Part shown: positions 8,995-16,776 of the stretch, in pieces | Layout of the letters: every line of letters starts with the position of its first letter | How positions within the stretch are numbered: position 1 is the stretch's first letter | DNA from: Anaerolineae bacterium | GTDB lineage: Bacteria > Chloroflexota > Anaerolineae > 4572-78 > J111 | Reading direction: 5' to 3' | NCBI GenBank assembly: GCA_023151115.1 | Contig: JAKLJP010000035.1 | Location: forward strand, 1 to 64,000 | Length of the DNA stretch: 64,000 nt | Notes under the pieces: generated by a model | The model's input: only the letters and a program-made list of their open reading frames with translations | Told to the model about the DNA's origin: nothing | Database searches by the model: none | Made by a program: the position numbers and the translations under genes

Positions 8995-10398
8995 ATGGCT
9001 CGTCATCTGCCCCACCAAAATCGTCAATGGCTGTCCTTGCCCCAGCTTAGCACCGGCTGGGAAATCAGGCGGCTGGTTCTGATTTGGGGTGGTTTTGCTC
9101 TGGCGCTGGTTTTCACCTACATCACCATTTTTTCCCTCATTCATTGGTTTGCCAGCCTGCTGCTGCAAGAAGTTAACCGCAGCCTGGCTGTTTTTATGAC
9201 TACCTTACTAACGCTGCTGCTGCTGCGCCTCCTTTACAATGGGACGCAGCAAGTGATTGACCGGTTGTTTTTTCCCGATACAGCCAATTTTAAGGAAAAG
9301 ATTGACGCCATTTGTCACCACTTGACGGAGATTGATAACCGGGAGCGGTTGAAGCAGTTTCTCGGGCAGCAGCTTCCGGCTCGTTTGTTGGTGAAAGAAG
9401 TTTACCTGCACCCGCAGCCCCGGCTGGAAACAACCAAAACCATAACGTTGCCCCTGGAAATGGGAACGCGTTCTCTGGGCTTTTTAACCATTGGCCCCAA
9501 GCGTTCAGGGCGTTCCTTTGGCTACAGCGAACAAGTGGCCTTAAAACAGCTTCAAGAACAGGTGTCGCTGGTTTTGTCGGGTATTCAACTGGCCGAAGCC
9601 CGTGAAGCGGCTGAAAAGACCGACCAGTTGAAGCTCAATTTCCTGACCAATATCTCTCACGAACTAAGAACCCCCCTGAATACGGTCATCAATTCTACCG
9701 GCTTGGTTGCTGATGGGGCTTTGGGCGAAATTACCGAAACCCAGGCCGAATATCTCAACCGAGCGGTAGAAGGTTCGGAATATTTGCTGAATCTGCTCAA
9801 CGATATTTTGGATATTACCAAAATTGAGACCGGCCAATTGACGCTGCAGCCGGAAGTGATGAGTTTGCCGGAGGTGATCAAAGAAACACTGCCGCTGGTC
9901 AACAACCCCTTGCAAAAAAAGGCCGTGCGCCTGACCGTAGAGCTTGAGGATAACCTGCCCCCGGTGATGGCCGACCGCCTGAGAGTTCGCCAGATTTTGC
10001 TCAATTTACTCTCCAATGCCATCAAATTTACGCAAGAGGGTTCTATCTGGGTGCGAGCCAGGCTTCATGGCAATACGGTTTGGGTCAGCATCGAGGATAC
10101 GGGGATTGGCATACCGCAGGAAAGTTTGCCGCTGATTTTTGAAGATTATCGGCAGTTGGTTCACCGGCAGCAACTTCAATTTGAGCGCCGGCGTCATTTA
10201 GGCACGGGTCTGGGGCTGTCTATTACCAGAGCACTGGTAGAGCTGCACGGCGGCAAAATTTGGGTCGAGAGTGAGGGTGTGCCAGGCCGAGGCAGTACCT
10301 TTACCTTTACCTTGCCTCTCTCAACCCTAAAACCGGGCAATGGAAGCAAGGTGACGGCGAATAGAAAGCCGGTCTCCTCAGTATGGGTAAATCAGTAG
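8995..10398 (+). CDS. Membrane sensor histidine kinase
   Basis: A 467-residue kinase. Two hydrophobic segments (about residues 23-50 and 60-78) anchor it in the membrane. A short GAF-like cytoplasmic region follows (about 80-195), then a HisKA dimerisation helix with phospho-acceptor His222 in SHELRTPLN, and a HATPase_c domain with an N box (LLSNAIKFT), G1 (DTGIGIP) and G2 (GTGLGLS). There is no extracellular loop big enough for ligand binding, so sensing is probably within the membrane or cytoplasm. It precedes a second kinase with a closely similar catalytic half and a receiver gene; the three probably form one signalling unit. Confidence 0.9.
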   Translation: MARHLPHQNRQWLSLPQLSTGWEIRRLVLIWGGFALALVFTYITIFSLIHWFASLLLQEVNRSLAVFMTTLLTLLLLRLLYNGTQQVIDRLFFPDTANFKEKIDAICHHLTEIDNRERLKQFLGQQLPARLLVKEVYLHPQPRLETTKTITLPLEMGTRSLGFLTIGPKRSGRSFGYSEQVALKQLQEQVSLVLSGIQLAEAREAAEKTDQLKLNFLTNISHELRTPLNTVINSTGLVADGALGEITETQAEYLNRAVEGSEYLLNLLNDILDITKIETGQLTLQPEVMSLPEVIKETLPLVNNPLQKKAVRLTVELEDNLPPVMADRLRVRQILLNLLSNAIKFTQEGSIWVRARLHGNTVWVSIEDTGIGIPQESLPLIFEDYRQLVHRQQLQFERRRHLGTGLGLSITRALVELHGGKIWVESEGVPGRGSTFTFTLPLSTLKPGNGSKVTANRKPVSSVWVNQ

Positions 10399-10427
10399 CG
10401 GGCTAGTTTATGATGGTGAATAACCCC

Positions 10428-10479
10428 GTAGGTGTCGCATAGGGATGCGTCACCGGCTGGCATAGGGATGCCGGCCTAC
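10428..10479. repeat. Paired GCATAGGGATGC repeat element
   Basis: Two copies of the near-palindromic 12-mer GCATAGGGATGC stand at 10437-10448 and 10460-10471, bracketed by GTAGG and CCTAC as an outer inverted repeat. A third copy of the 12-mer occurs at 16532-16543 with a partial inverse copy beside it. The element sits between the two kinase genes. Confidence 0.6.
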
Positions 10480-10518
10480 TTTTTCGGATAGGCTCTTAGT
10501 AGTGGGCTAGTTTTGACG

Positions 10519-12828
10519 ATGAAGATAAATCATTCTGGTCTAGCTTTTGATAAGCTGTGGTACGGGTTCCAGATGGGCAGCCTGGGGCTGGCCCTGGCCT
10601 GGTTATTACTTAATTTTGGTCTTAGTTGGCAGTGGATTGGACAGCCTTTTACCGGGTTCTTGCATCAAAACCGGGTTATTACCGAAAGCAATTTGCCCGG
10701 CTGGGAAACCCGTGCGCCAACCATCCGCCCCCTCAAATTGGCCGAGGATGATGTGATCCTCAGTGTTAACGGTCAAACCATTTTTTCCTCCGAACAGCTG
10801 ATTAACTATATTCGGCAGCAGGAAGTCGGCTACCCGATTCACTATTATCTGAAAAGCCCTTCGGGTGAGATTGCCAAGACGGTCTTGTCGGTGGTTCGCT
10901 TTACCGGGCAAGATTTTTTACAGTTGGTGGTTATCCCGGCTTTTTTTGCCCTGCTCGGCCTGATTGCCGCTATCATTGCCTCTTACGGACAGCCAAATGC
11001 TACCCAGGTTCGCCTGTTTAGCCTGTGGAGCGTGGCTCTGGTTTACGCCCTGGTCAGTCTGCCCGATTTTGTGGGCGGCTGGCTTTTTTATGTAACTTTT
11101 TTTGGGGCATTGACCGGCAAAGTGCTGCTGCCGCCGCTGCTGCTGCATTTTTTGTTAGTCTTCCCTTATCCACGTCGAGCTTTAAAAACATGGCCTGCCC
11201 TGCTGCCGCTGTTGTACCTGCCCATCCTGCCGACCCTGGTTTATTTACCTACCTTGATTAGTCGCCCCGAATTAACCGGCTATTTTACCCAATTTCTCAA
11301 CGGTTATACCGCCGTTTATGGGGTTGCCGGGGGCGCGTTGCTGCTAAATGCCGCCTGGCAGACCGAAATGGCCGCTGACCGGCAGCAGGCTCAGGTGTTA
11401 TTGGTGGGGCTGGCGCTGCCTACCTTTCTGGCAGTAACGCTGAATTTGTTGTTAGATTTCTCGAATCGCACCCTCATTTTTGAAACCATAGAGCGCTACG
11501 GCTTGATCGGTCTGCCTGTCGCTGTTACGTGGGCTACCATTCGCTATCAGATGTTTGATCTGAAACGCAGCCAGCAGTTACACACGCTTTACCTGGGGGC
11601 CATCAGTGCTGCCCTGGTGAGTTACTTTTTGCTCTTGGCCTTGATTAACGCTACGACCGTTAATCTTGATTTTGTTCGTTATGACGATCTTACCACTATT
11701 TTCCTGACCGCGGCCGGCTTTTTTATTTTGCGCCCGGTTTATTGGAGCGTCCGCTACCGTCTTGAACAGCGGCTTTATGGCAGTATTGAGGATTTTAAGA
11801 TTGGGTTGCGCTTGTTTCAACAGGAGTTACTCAAAGTAAAATCGCGGCATGAATTGGAGGCTTTGGTAAGCTGGAATATTCCGGCTGACTTCCGGCTGCG
11901 CAGCGCCGAACTTACGCTTGAAGGGCGACTCCACAGCCCCTATTCTCTACAATTGCCGCTCAAGGTCAATAATGTCTCGCTGGGTACACTCTATCTTGGA
12001 ACCAAGATTAATGGCGAGGATTTTACGCCACGCGAGCAGTCCATTTTAATGGATTTGCAAAAACAACTGGCGCTTGCCCTGTGGAGCCTGGAACTGGACC
12101 AGGCCATCCGCGCCACCGAAGCCTTGACCCGTTTGAAAAGCAAATTTTTGGCTAATGTAACCCACGAACTGCGTGCTCCTCTTAACGGGATCATTAACTA
12201 CATCGGTTTTGTGGTGGACGGCGACACCGGCCCGCTCAACCCCGATCAAGCCACTTTGCTCGGCCAGGCGCTCCAGGGGGCGGAAAAATTACTCAAGCTA
12301 ATTAACAACATTCTGGATATGAGTAAAATAGAAGCAGGCCAGATGACCTTGCAGCTCCAACCTATCAAGTTATCCGAGCTGATTGCCGAAACCCTACCCG
12401 GTGTGGCTGAGAAGTTACAGGATAAACCGGTGCAACTGGCCGCCGATCTGGCCCCGACTCTGCCCGAAGTCATGGCCGATCGGCTGCGGCTCCGCCAGAT
12501 ATTTTCGAGTTTGCTTTCAAATGCGGCCAAATTTACCGACGCCGGGACCATCTGGTTGAAGGCTTATGCCAACAATGGGCACGTGGTCGTTGAGGTGGCC
12601 GATACGGGCCGGGGCATCAGCCCGAAGCTGCTGCCCACCATTTTTCAACAGTTCACCGGCGAAGGCTTAACCGACCGCCTTGAGCATACCGGCGTGGGTT
12701 TGAGCCTGCCCATCACCAAATCGTTGGTGGAACTGCACGGAGGCTACCTCGAGGTTGAAAGTCGGGTGGGGCAGGGGACAACCTTTACGGTAGTGCTGCC
12801 GGTTAACAAAAATTCACGAGGAGATTAG
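10519..12828 (+). CDS. Histidine kinase with PDZ-like and multi-TM sensor half
   Basis: A 769-residue kinase. After one N-terminal membrane segment it has a PDZ-like region (about residues 55-125) containing DDVILSVNGQTIFSSEQLI, then roughly eight hydrophobic segments up to about residue 400, a GAF-like linker, a HisKA helix with His549 in THELRAPLN, and a HATPase_c domain. The G2 box reads HTGVGLSLPI, slightly unlike the usual GTGLGL. The combination of PDZ-like and multi-spanning sensor suggests detection of envelope or lipid state; that is inference. ATG 10519 is preferred to an in-frame TTG at 10513. Its catalytic half closely resembles that of the preceding kinase, consistent with duplication. 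Confidence 0.85.
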   Translation: MKINHSGLAFDKLWYGFQMGSLGLALAWLLLNFGLSWQWIGQPFTGFLHQNRVITESNLPGWETRAPTIRPLKLAEDDVILSVNGQTIFSSEQLINYIRQQEVGYPIHYYLKSPSGEIAKTVLSVVRFTGQDFLQLVVIPAFFALLGLIAAIIASYGQPNATQVRLFSLWSVALVYALVSLPDFVGGWLFYVTFFGALTGKVLLPPLLLHFLLVFPYPRRALKTWPALLPLLYLPILPTLVYLPTLISRPELTGYFTQFLNGYTAVYGVAGGALLLNAAWQTEMAADRQQAQVLLVGLALPTFLAVTLNLLLDFSNRTLIFETIERYGLIGLPVAVTWATIRYQMFDLKRSQQLHTLYLGAISAALVSYFLLLALINATTVNLDFVRYDDLTTIFLTAAGFFILRPVYWSVRYRLEQRLYGSIEDFKIGLRLFQQELLKVKSRHELEALVSWNIPADFRLRSAELTLEGRLHSPYSLQLPLKVNNVSLGTLYLGTKINGEDFTPREQSILMDLQKQLALALWSLELDQAIRATEALTRLKSKFLANVTHELRAPLNGIINYIGFVVDGDTGPLNPDQATLLGQALQGAEKLLKLINNILDMSKIEAGQMTLQLQPIKLSELIAETLPGVAEKLQDKPVQLAADLAPTLPEVMADRLRLRQIFSSLLSNAAKFTDAGTIWLKAYANNGHVVVEVADTGRGISPKLLPTIFQQFTGEGLTDRLEHTGVGLSLPITKSLVELHGGYLEVESRVGQGTTFTVVLPVNKNSRGD

Positions 12829-12863
12829 AGATTCAGGCTAATAATCTCCAATCTCCAATCTCC
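12820..12863. repeat. Intergenic word-hairpin (AATCTCC word)
   Basis: GGAGATTAGAGATT at 12820-12833 faces AATCTCCAATCTCC and a third AATCTCC copy at 12843-12863. The hairpin begins inside the last codons of the kinase and fills most of the 69-base gap before the receiver gene. Confidence 0.5.
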
Positions 12864-12897
12864 CAAATGAGTCATCACAAAGTAAAGAGGGTTTTTG

Positions 12898-13311
12898 ATG
12901 AGCAGCGAAAAATTTCAAAATTATATTGCCTTGGTGGTAGAAGACGACGCCTCTGGCCTGGCGATTCTATCGGTGATGCTACGGCGGATTGGCGTGCGTA
13001 CCGTAATGGAACGTTTTGCCCGTGATGCGGTAGAGCGGGCTAAAAAGATGACCAAAGTGGATATGATCTTTTTGGATTTGGGCCTGCCCGACGGCGACGG
13101 TTACGAGGTGCTGGCCCAACTCAAACGAGAACCGGCCCTCAAAAATGTCCCTATCGTCGCCGTAACGGCCCGTGATGCCAGCACCGAAATCGCCAAGGCT
13201 CAAGCTGCCGGCTTCAACGGCTTTTTGGGCAAACCCCTCAACCGTAACCGCTTCCCCGACCAGATTCGCCGGATTATGGACGGTGAGGGCGTTTGGGAGA
13301 TCTACAACTGA
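12898..13311 (+). CDS. Single-domain response regulator (CheY-like)
   Basis: A 137-residue receiver domain with no output domain. Acidic residues VVEDDASG near residue 15, the phospho-acceptor Asp60 in IFLDLGLPDGDG, the Thr in VAVTARD and the Lys in FLGKPLN complete the active site. It follows the two kinases by 69 bases and is their likely phospho-partner, acting by protein contact instead of DNA binding. ATG 12898 is chosen over the adjacent TTG because AAAGAGG lies just upstream. Confidence 0.93.
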   Translation: MSSEKFQNYIALVVEDDASGLAILSVMLRRIGVRTVMERFARDAVERAKKMTKVDMIFLDLGLPDGDGYEVLAQLKREPALKNVPIVAVTARDASTEIAKAQAAGFNGFLGKPLNRNRFPDQIRRIMDGEGVWEIYN

Positions 13312-13331
13312 GGCGAGGAGGCGGGAAGGAC

Positions 13332-13592
13332 ATGTTGACAGAAGAAAAACCTGACTATATCTGCGCCCACAAATTCTCTAGTAACCACCGAGAAGGTGTA
13401 TTGAGGAGTACGATTTGCGGATGTTTTTATTGCCTCCATATTTTCAGGCCAGGTGAAATACTCGATTGGATTGATGGAAGTCAGACTGCCTTATGCCCCA
13501 AATGCGGGATTGACTCCGTGATAGGGAGCAATGCAGGGTTTCCCGTTACCACAGAATTTTTAGAGAAGATGCAGATGTATTGGTTCTCATAA
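13332..13592 (+). CDS. Small zinc-ribbon cytoplasmic protein
   Basis: An 86-residue protein with two Cys pairs, CGCFYC near residue 31 and CPKC near residue 56, fitting a four-Cys zinc site. It also has the conserved-looking segments GIDSVIGSNAGFPVT and the C-terminal EKMQMYWF. I recognise this as a widespread small bacterial family without an assigned role; no function is claimed. ATG 13332 is preferred to an upstream in-frame start at 13293 because AAGGA lies just before it, though the spacing is short. It is 20 bases after the receiver gene and may be cotranscribed. Confidence 0.7.
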   Translation: MLTEEKPDYICAHKFSSNHREGVLRSTICGCFYCLHIFRPGEILDWIDGSQTALCPKCGIDSVIGSNAGFPVTTEFLEKMQMYWFS

Positions 13593-13629
13593 GTTCCAAC
13601 TAATTCCCTCAGTTCCTTTTCTCCTCGCA

Positions 13630-14391
13630 TCATCTCTCCTCGCCCCCCGCCACCCATGTCACCCAAATTGCCCCGCCGATCAACACCGCCGCCAGACCCG
13701 CCCACAGCACCGCCCAGATAATCGCCGGGATAAAGGTCAGTTCGGCCATCGAGCGGGCATCATTGGCCGGGGCGTTAAAGAAATTGAGCGACAGCCCCAT
13801 GACCGTCATCAAATCAGAAAAAGCAGTCAGCCCGGCTTGAATGGCTACCAGGTGGAGCAGAAAAACAATCCAGCCGGGCCTGGCTTTCAAGGCCACCCAG
13901 ATAAAAAAGCCGCCAAACACCAGCCCGCTGACAGTGGTCAAAAGTCCACTTAGAAAATCACTTGAGATAATACTGGGCACACCGTAACGCAGCGAAAGCA
14001 GCCCCATCAGGCCGCCTATCACCGCCAGAGCCATCCGACTCCATTGCTGGCTCCGGTCCAGCCTGATCAAAATCGCGCCAAACACAGCCACGCCGACATA
14101 CCCCGCCGGCACAATCACCCAACGCCAGCCGCCGGCGGTATAAGCGAGACCTGCTCCACTGGGAAAGATCACAAAGCGAATGAACTCGCCGCCGGTTAGC
14201 AGCGCCGCCAGCCCGTGCCCCAATTCGTGGACCATAGTTAGCAACAGGCGGAACGGGTAGTTTAGCCAGTCCAGCCAGGGTATAAAAGCCATCAGCAGGG
14301 AGACCAGCCCGGCCAGGCCGATAAGGGTCAGCGTTTGGTGAGATGAAAACTCTTCTCGAACTGAAGAATCAAAGAGCGACTTTATATTCAT
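13630..14391 (-). CDS. M50-family membrane metallopeptidase-like protein
   Basis: A 253-residue protein with about six hydrophobic segments. The zinc-binding HELGH lies in MVHELGHGLAALLTGG near residue 56, inside or next to a membrane helix as in site-2 proteases, and GGEFIRFVIFPSGAG follows as in M50B relatives. No clear second metal-ligand motif (LDG/NPDG) was found, so proteolysis is likely but not proven. The gene lies 6 bases downstream of the metallophosphoesterase gene and is probably in the same operon. ATG 14391 is the only reasonable start. Confidence 0.8.
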   Translation of the reverse strand: MNIKSLFDSSVREEFSSHQTLTLIGLAGLVSLLMAFIPWLDWLNYPFRLLLTMVHELGHGLAALLTGGEFIRFVIFPSGAGLAYTAGGWRWVIVPAGYVGVAVFGAILIRLDRSQQWSRMALAVIGGLMGLLSLRYGVPSIISSDFLSGLLTTVSGLVFGGFFIWVALKARPGWIVFLLHLVAIQAGLTAFSDLMTVMGLSLNFFNAPANDARSMAELTFIPAIIWAVLWAGLAAVLIGGAIWVTWVAGGEER

Positions 14392-14397
14392 TTGAGC

Positions 14398-15255
14398 TTA
14401 TCCGTGTCCATTGGTGAATTGTCCTGATTCCAGCGTAAAAACCGTTATCTCCGGGCGGCAGTTGATCCGTATCCGCACGGAAGATTCGCCCAATCCGCGA
14501 TTTGTATACAGCCACATCTCGCCCAGCCGGTAACAGCCCAGGGGATATTTGAGGCCATACGGCGGCGCGGCCAGCGGCCCCCAAAAAGGGATAATCACCT
14601 GCCCGCCGTGGGAATGGCCGGAGAGTTGCAAATCAAAGCGGCAGGTCGCGGCGCTGAGGTCGGCAAAATCCGATTCGTGAGCCAGCAAAATGGCCGCACC
14701 CTCAGTGGGGAGTTGGGCCATTTTGCTGGCTCGATCCTCCCAAAAATCATCCACGCCGGCTATGTGCAGCAGAGTCTCGCCCCGGCGCAGGGTATAAACG
14801 GCGTTGTTCAAGTCAATCATTCCGCCTCGGCGCAGCGCCTGCCGGATGAAGGTTACATCGGTCCAATAATCGTGATTACCCAGGATGGCGACGGTTCCAT
14901 CGCGGGGAGTCAACCGGCTGAAAGCGGTCGCAACCTCCTCCAGATGGGGATGGGCCTCATAGCTGACAAAATCGCCGGTAATAGCCACCAGGTCGGGCTG
15001 CTGCCAGTTGATCAGTTCAACCACCTGGGCCAGCCGGGCTGGGGTCATGGAGATATCGCTATGTAAATCGCTGATTTGAACCAGACGATAACCGTGAAAC
15101 TCGGCGGCCAGCCGGGGCAACGCCAGGCTTATCTGTTTCACCTCTACCCAATCCGGCCCCATGCGCGGCGGCAAAAGGCGGCGATTGAGCCGGGTAAAAG
15201 CAGGCTCAATCGCCCAAACTGCCGGCATTGCATATTTCAAGAATTGTCGCAACAT
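14398..15255 (-). CDS. YkuE/YaeI-type metallophosphoesterase
   Basis: A 285-residue calcineurin-like phosphoesterase with all metal-binding motifs visible: ISDLHSD near residue 61, GDFVSYE near 95, GNHDYW near 126, AHESDF near 190 and GHSHGGQ near 213. Relatives of this subtype (YaeI, YkuE, LpxG) act on membrane lipids or cell-wall material at the inner membrane. The N-terminus is moderately hydrophobic but not a clear signal peptide. It is the first gene of a likely two-gene operon with the M50 protein. The substrate is unknown. Confidence 0.9.
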   Translation of the reverse strand: MLRQFLKYAMPAVWAIEPAFTRLNRRLLPPRMGPDWVEVKQISLALPRLAAEFHGYRLVQISDLHSDISMTPARLAQVVELINWQQPDLVAITGDFVSYEAHPHLEEVATAFSRLTPRDGTVAILGNHDYWTDVTFIRQALRRGGMIDLNNAVYTLRRGETLLHIAGVDDFWEDRASKMAQLPTEGAAILLAHESDFADLSAATCRFDLQLSGHSHGGQVIIPFWGPLAAPPYGLKYPLGCYRLGEMWLYTNRGLGESSVRIRINCRPEITVFTLESGQFTNGHG

Positions 15256-15267
15256 AAAATTAACTCA

Positions 15268-15358
15268 GTAAATCACAATTTTGAGGAGTGAGGCACGCCT
15301 ACGTGCCGAACGGAGCCGCACGTGGGCGTGCTAGCTCCTCAATTCGTAATTTACTGTA
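15268..15358. repeat. Long intergenic hairpin
   Basis: The 109-base gap between two minus-strand genes is nearly all one imperfect palindrome. GAGGAG and GGCACGCC...CGTGC on the left face GCACGTGGGCGTGC and CTCCTC on the right, and the pairing extends outward through AGTAAAT and ATTTACT. It may be a REP-type element or a terminator for the alcohol-dehydrogenase side; no T-run follows. Confidence 0.6.
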
Positions 15359-15364
15359 ACTGTT

Positions 15365-16366
15365 TCATCCTTTCAATACCAGTACTGCCGCACCGTTGAT
15401 TTGGCCCTGCTTCAACCGCAGCAGAGCTTCGTTGGCCTGCTCCAGGGGAAACAGTTCGGTTTCAGGTTTGAGCGGTATCTCTGCCGCCACCTGCAAAAAG
15501 TCCCGCACATCCTGGCGGGTGCTGTTGGCCACGCTTTGGAGCGTCCGCTCGTGCCACAGCAAATCGTAAGACATTTCGGGGATGGGGCTCATGTGAATGC
15601 CGCCCAGGGCCAGCGTGCCGCCTCGATCCAGCCGCTGCAAAGCCAGGGGGACCAGTCCGCCCGCCGGAGCAAAGATAATGCTGCTGTCCATCACCGCGCC
15701 GGGGTCATCCTCGGCCCCGCCGGCCCAAACCGCGCCCAGCGACCGGGCCAATTGGCGGTGATGTTCTTTTCGCGTAAACACAAATACTTCGCACCCCCAA
15801 TAACAGGCCACTTGCAGCACCAAATGGGCCGACGCGCCAAAGCCGTACAAGCCCAGGCGCTGTCCCGGCTGCACTCGGCTCAGCCGCAGGGAGCGGTAGC
15901 CCACCACCCCGGCGCACAGCAAAGGCGCGGCCTCGGCGTCATTAAAAACCGCCGGGATGGGATAGGCAAACTGCTCGGCTACTACCAGATACTCGGCAAA
16001 ACCGCCATTGGCGTGCAGCCCGGTAAAGTGGATTTGTTCGCACAAATTCTCCCGATTCGTCCGGCAAAAGCGGCAGCGGCCGCAGGTTTGGTACAGCCAG
16101 GGCACGCCCAGCCGGTCGCCGGGCTGATGCAGCGTGACGCCCTCACCCACCACGTCTACCACCCCCACCACCTGATGGCCGGGAACAGTCGGCAGGCGAG
16201 GCAGAGTTAAATCACCTTCGACAAGGTGCAAATCGGTGTGACAAACGCCGCAGGTCTGGATTTTCAGCCGCACTTGGCCGGGGCCGGGTTGGGGGAGATC
16301 GAGCTTGGCAGCAGCCAATGGCGCCGTTTCAACCGGGGCAGGCCGGGCAAACTGCATAGCTTTCAT
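15365..16366 (-). CDS. Zinc-dependent alcohol dehydrogenase
   Basis: A 333-residue medium-chain dehydrogenase oxidising alcohols or reducing aldehydes with NAD(P). The catalytic zinc ligands are Cys42 in CGVCHTD and His in GHQVVG. The structural zinc lobe is CGRCRFCRTNRENLC with four Cys. A nucleotide-binding GLYGFGASA follows near residue 168. It resembles the AdhA-like group of short (about 330-residue) enzymes. ATG 16366 is chosen because GAAAGGAC lies just upstream; an open frame extends 60 codons further but lacks family similarity. The gene stands alone; the substrate is not evident. Confidence 0.93.
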   Translation of the reverse strand: MKAMQFARPAPVETAPLAAAKLDLPQPGPGQVRLKIQTCGVCHTDLHLVEGDLTLPRLPTVPGHQVVGVVDVVGEGVTLHQPGDRLGVPWLYQTCGRCRFCRTNRENLCEQIHFTGLHANGGFAEYLVVAEQFAYPIPAVFNDAEAAPLLCAGVVGYRSLRLSRVQPGQRLGLYGFGASAHLVLQVACYWGCEVFVFTRKEHHRQLARSLGAVWAGGAEDDPGAVMDSSIIFAPAGGLVPLALQRLDRGGTLALGGIHMSPIPEMSYDLLWHERTLQSVANSTRQDVRDFLQVAAEIPLKPETELFPLEQANEALLRLKQGQINGAAVLVLKG

Positions 16367-16506
16367 AGGTCGTCCTTTCACCTGGATACAGTCAGAATCA
16401 AGCCTGAGGGTTTGTTGGCCTTGTGCTGGCTGGCTAAAATACCTGGGCCGTATCAAGGACAAAAAGAAAATATTATCTCGGTAGATCCAATTTTTCACCG
16501 TAGCTG

Positions 16507-16551
16507 GCGCATCCCTAGTCGTCAGCGGGCGGCATAGGGATGCCACCCTAC
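16507..16551. repeat. GCATAGGGATGC repeat element, third copy
   Basis: GCATCCCTA at 16509-16517 faces TAGGGATGC at 16535-16543. The 12-mer GCATAGGGATGC at 16532-16543 is identical to the two copies at 10437 and 10460. It lies in the 410-base gap between the divergent alcohol-dehydrogenase and cyclase genes. The remainder of the gap shows no gene; a TATGAT-like -10 candidate near 16741 is too weak to call. Confidence 0.6.
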
Positions 16552-16776
16552 GGGAAATTTGGATCCACTGAGTCTAATTGGCACTGTTTCTGTTATTTTA
16601 CCATAAGCAAGGGCAGACTACCAGGGGTAAAGTTGCCTCTGCGACAAATGCGCTTACTGTCTACTCTTAGGGCGGAAAATATGCTTGGAAAATCTGCTTC
16701 AATAGCCTGTTATTACCATTCTACTCTTAAGCTTTTTATGTTATGATGCTGGTATACCTTGGGGAGACAAAATAAT

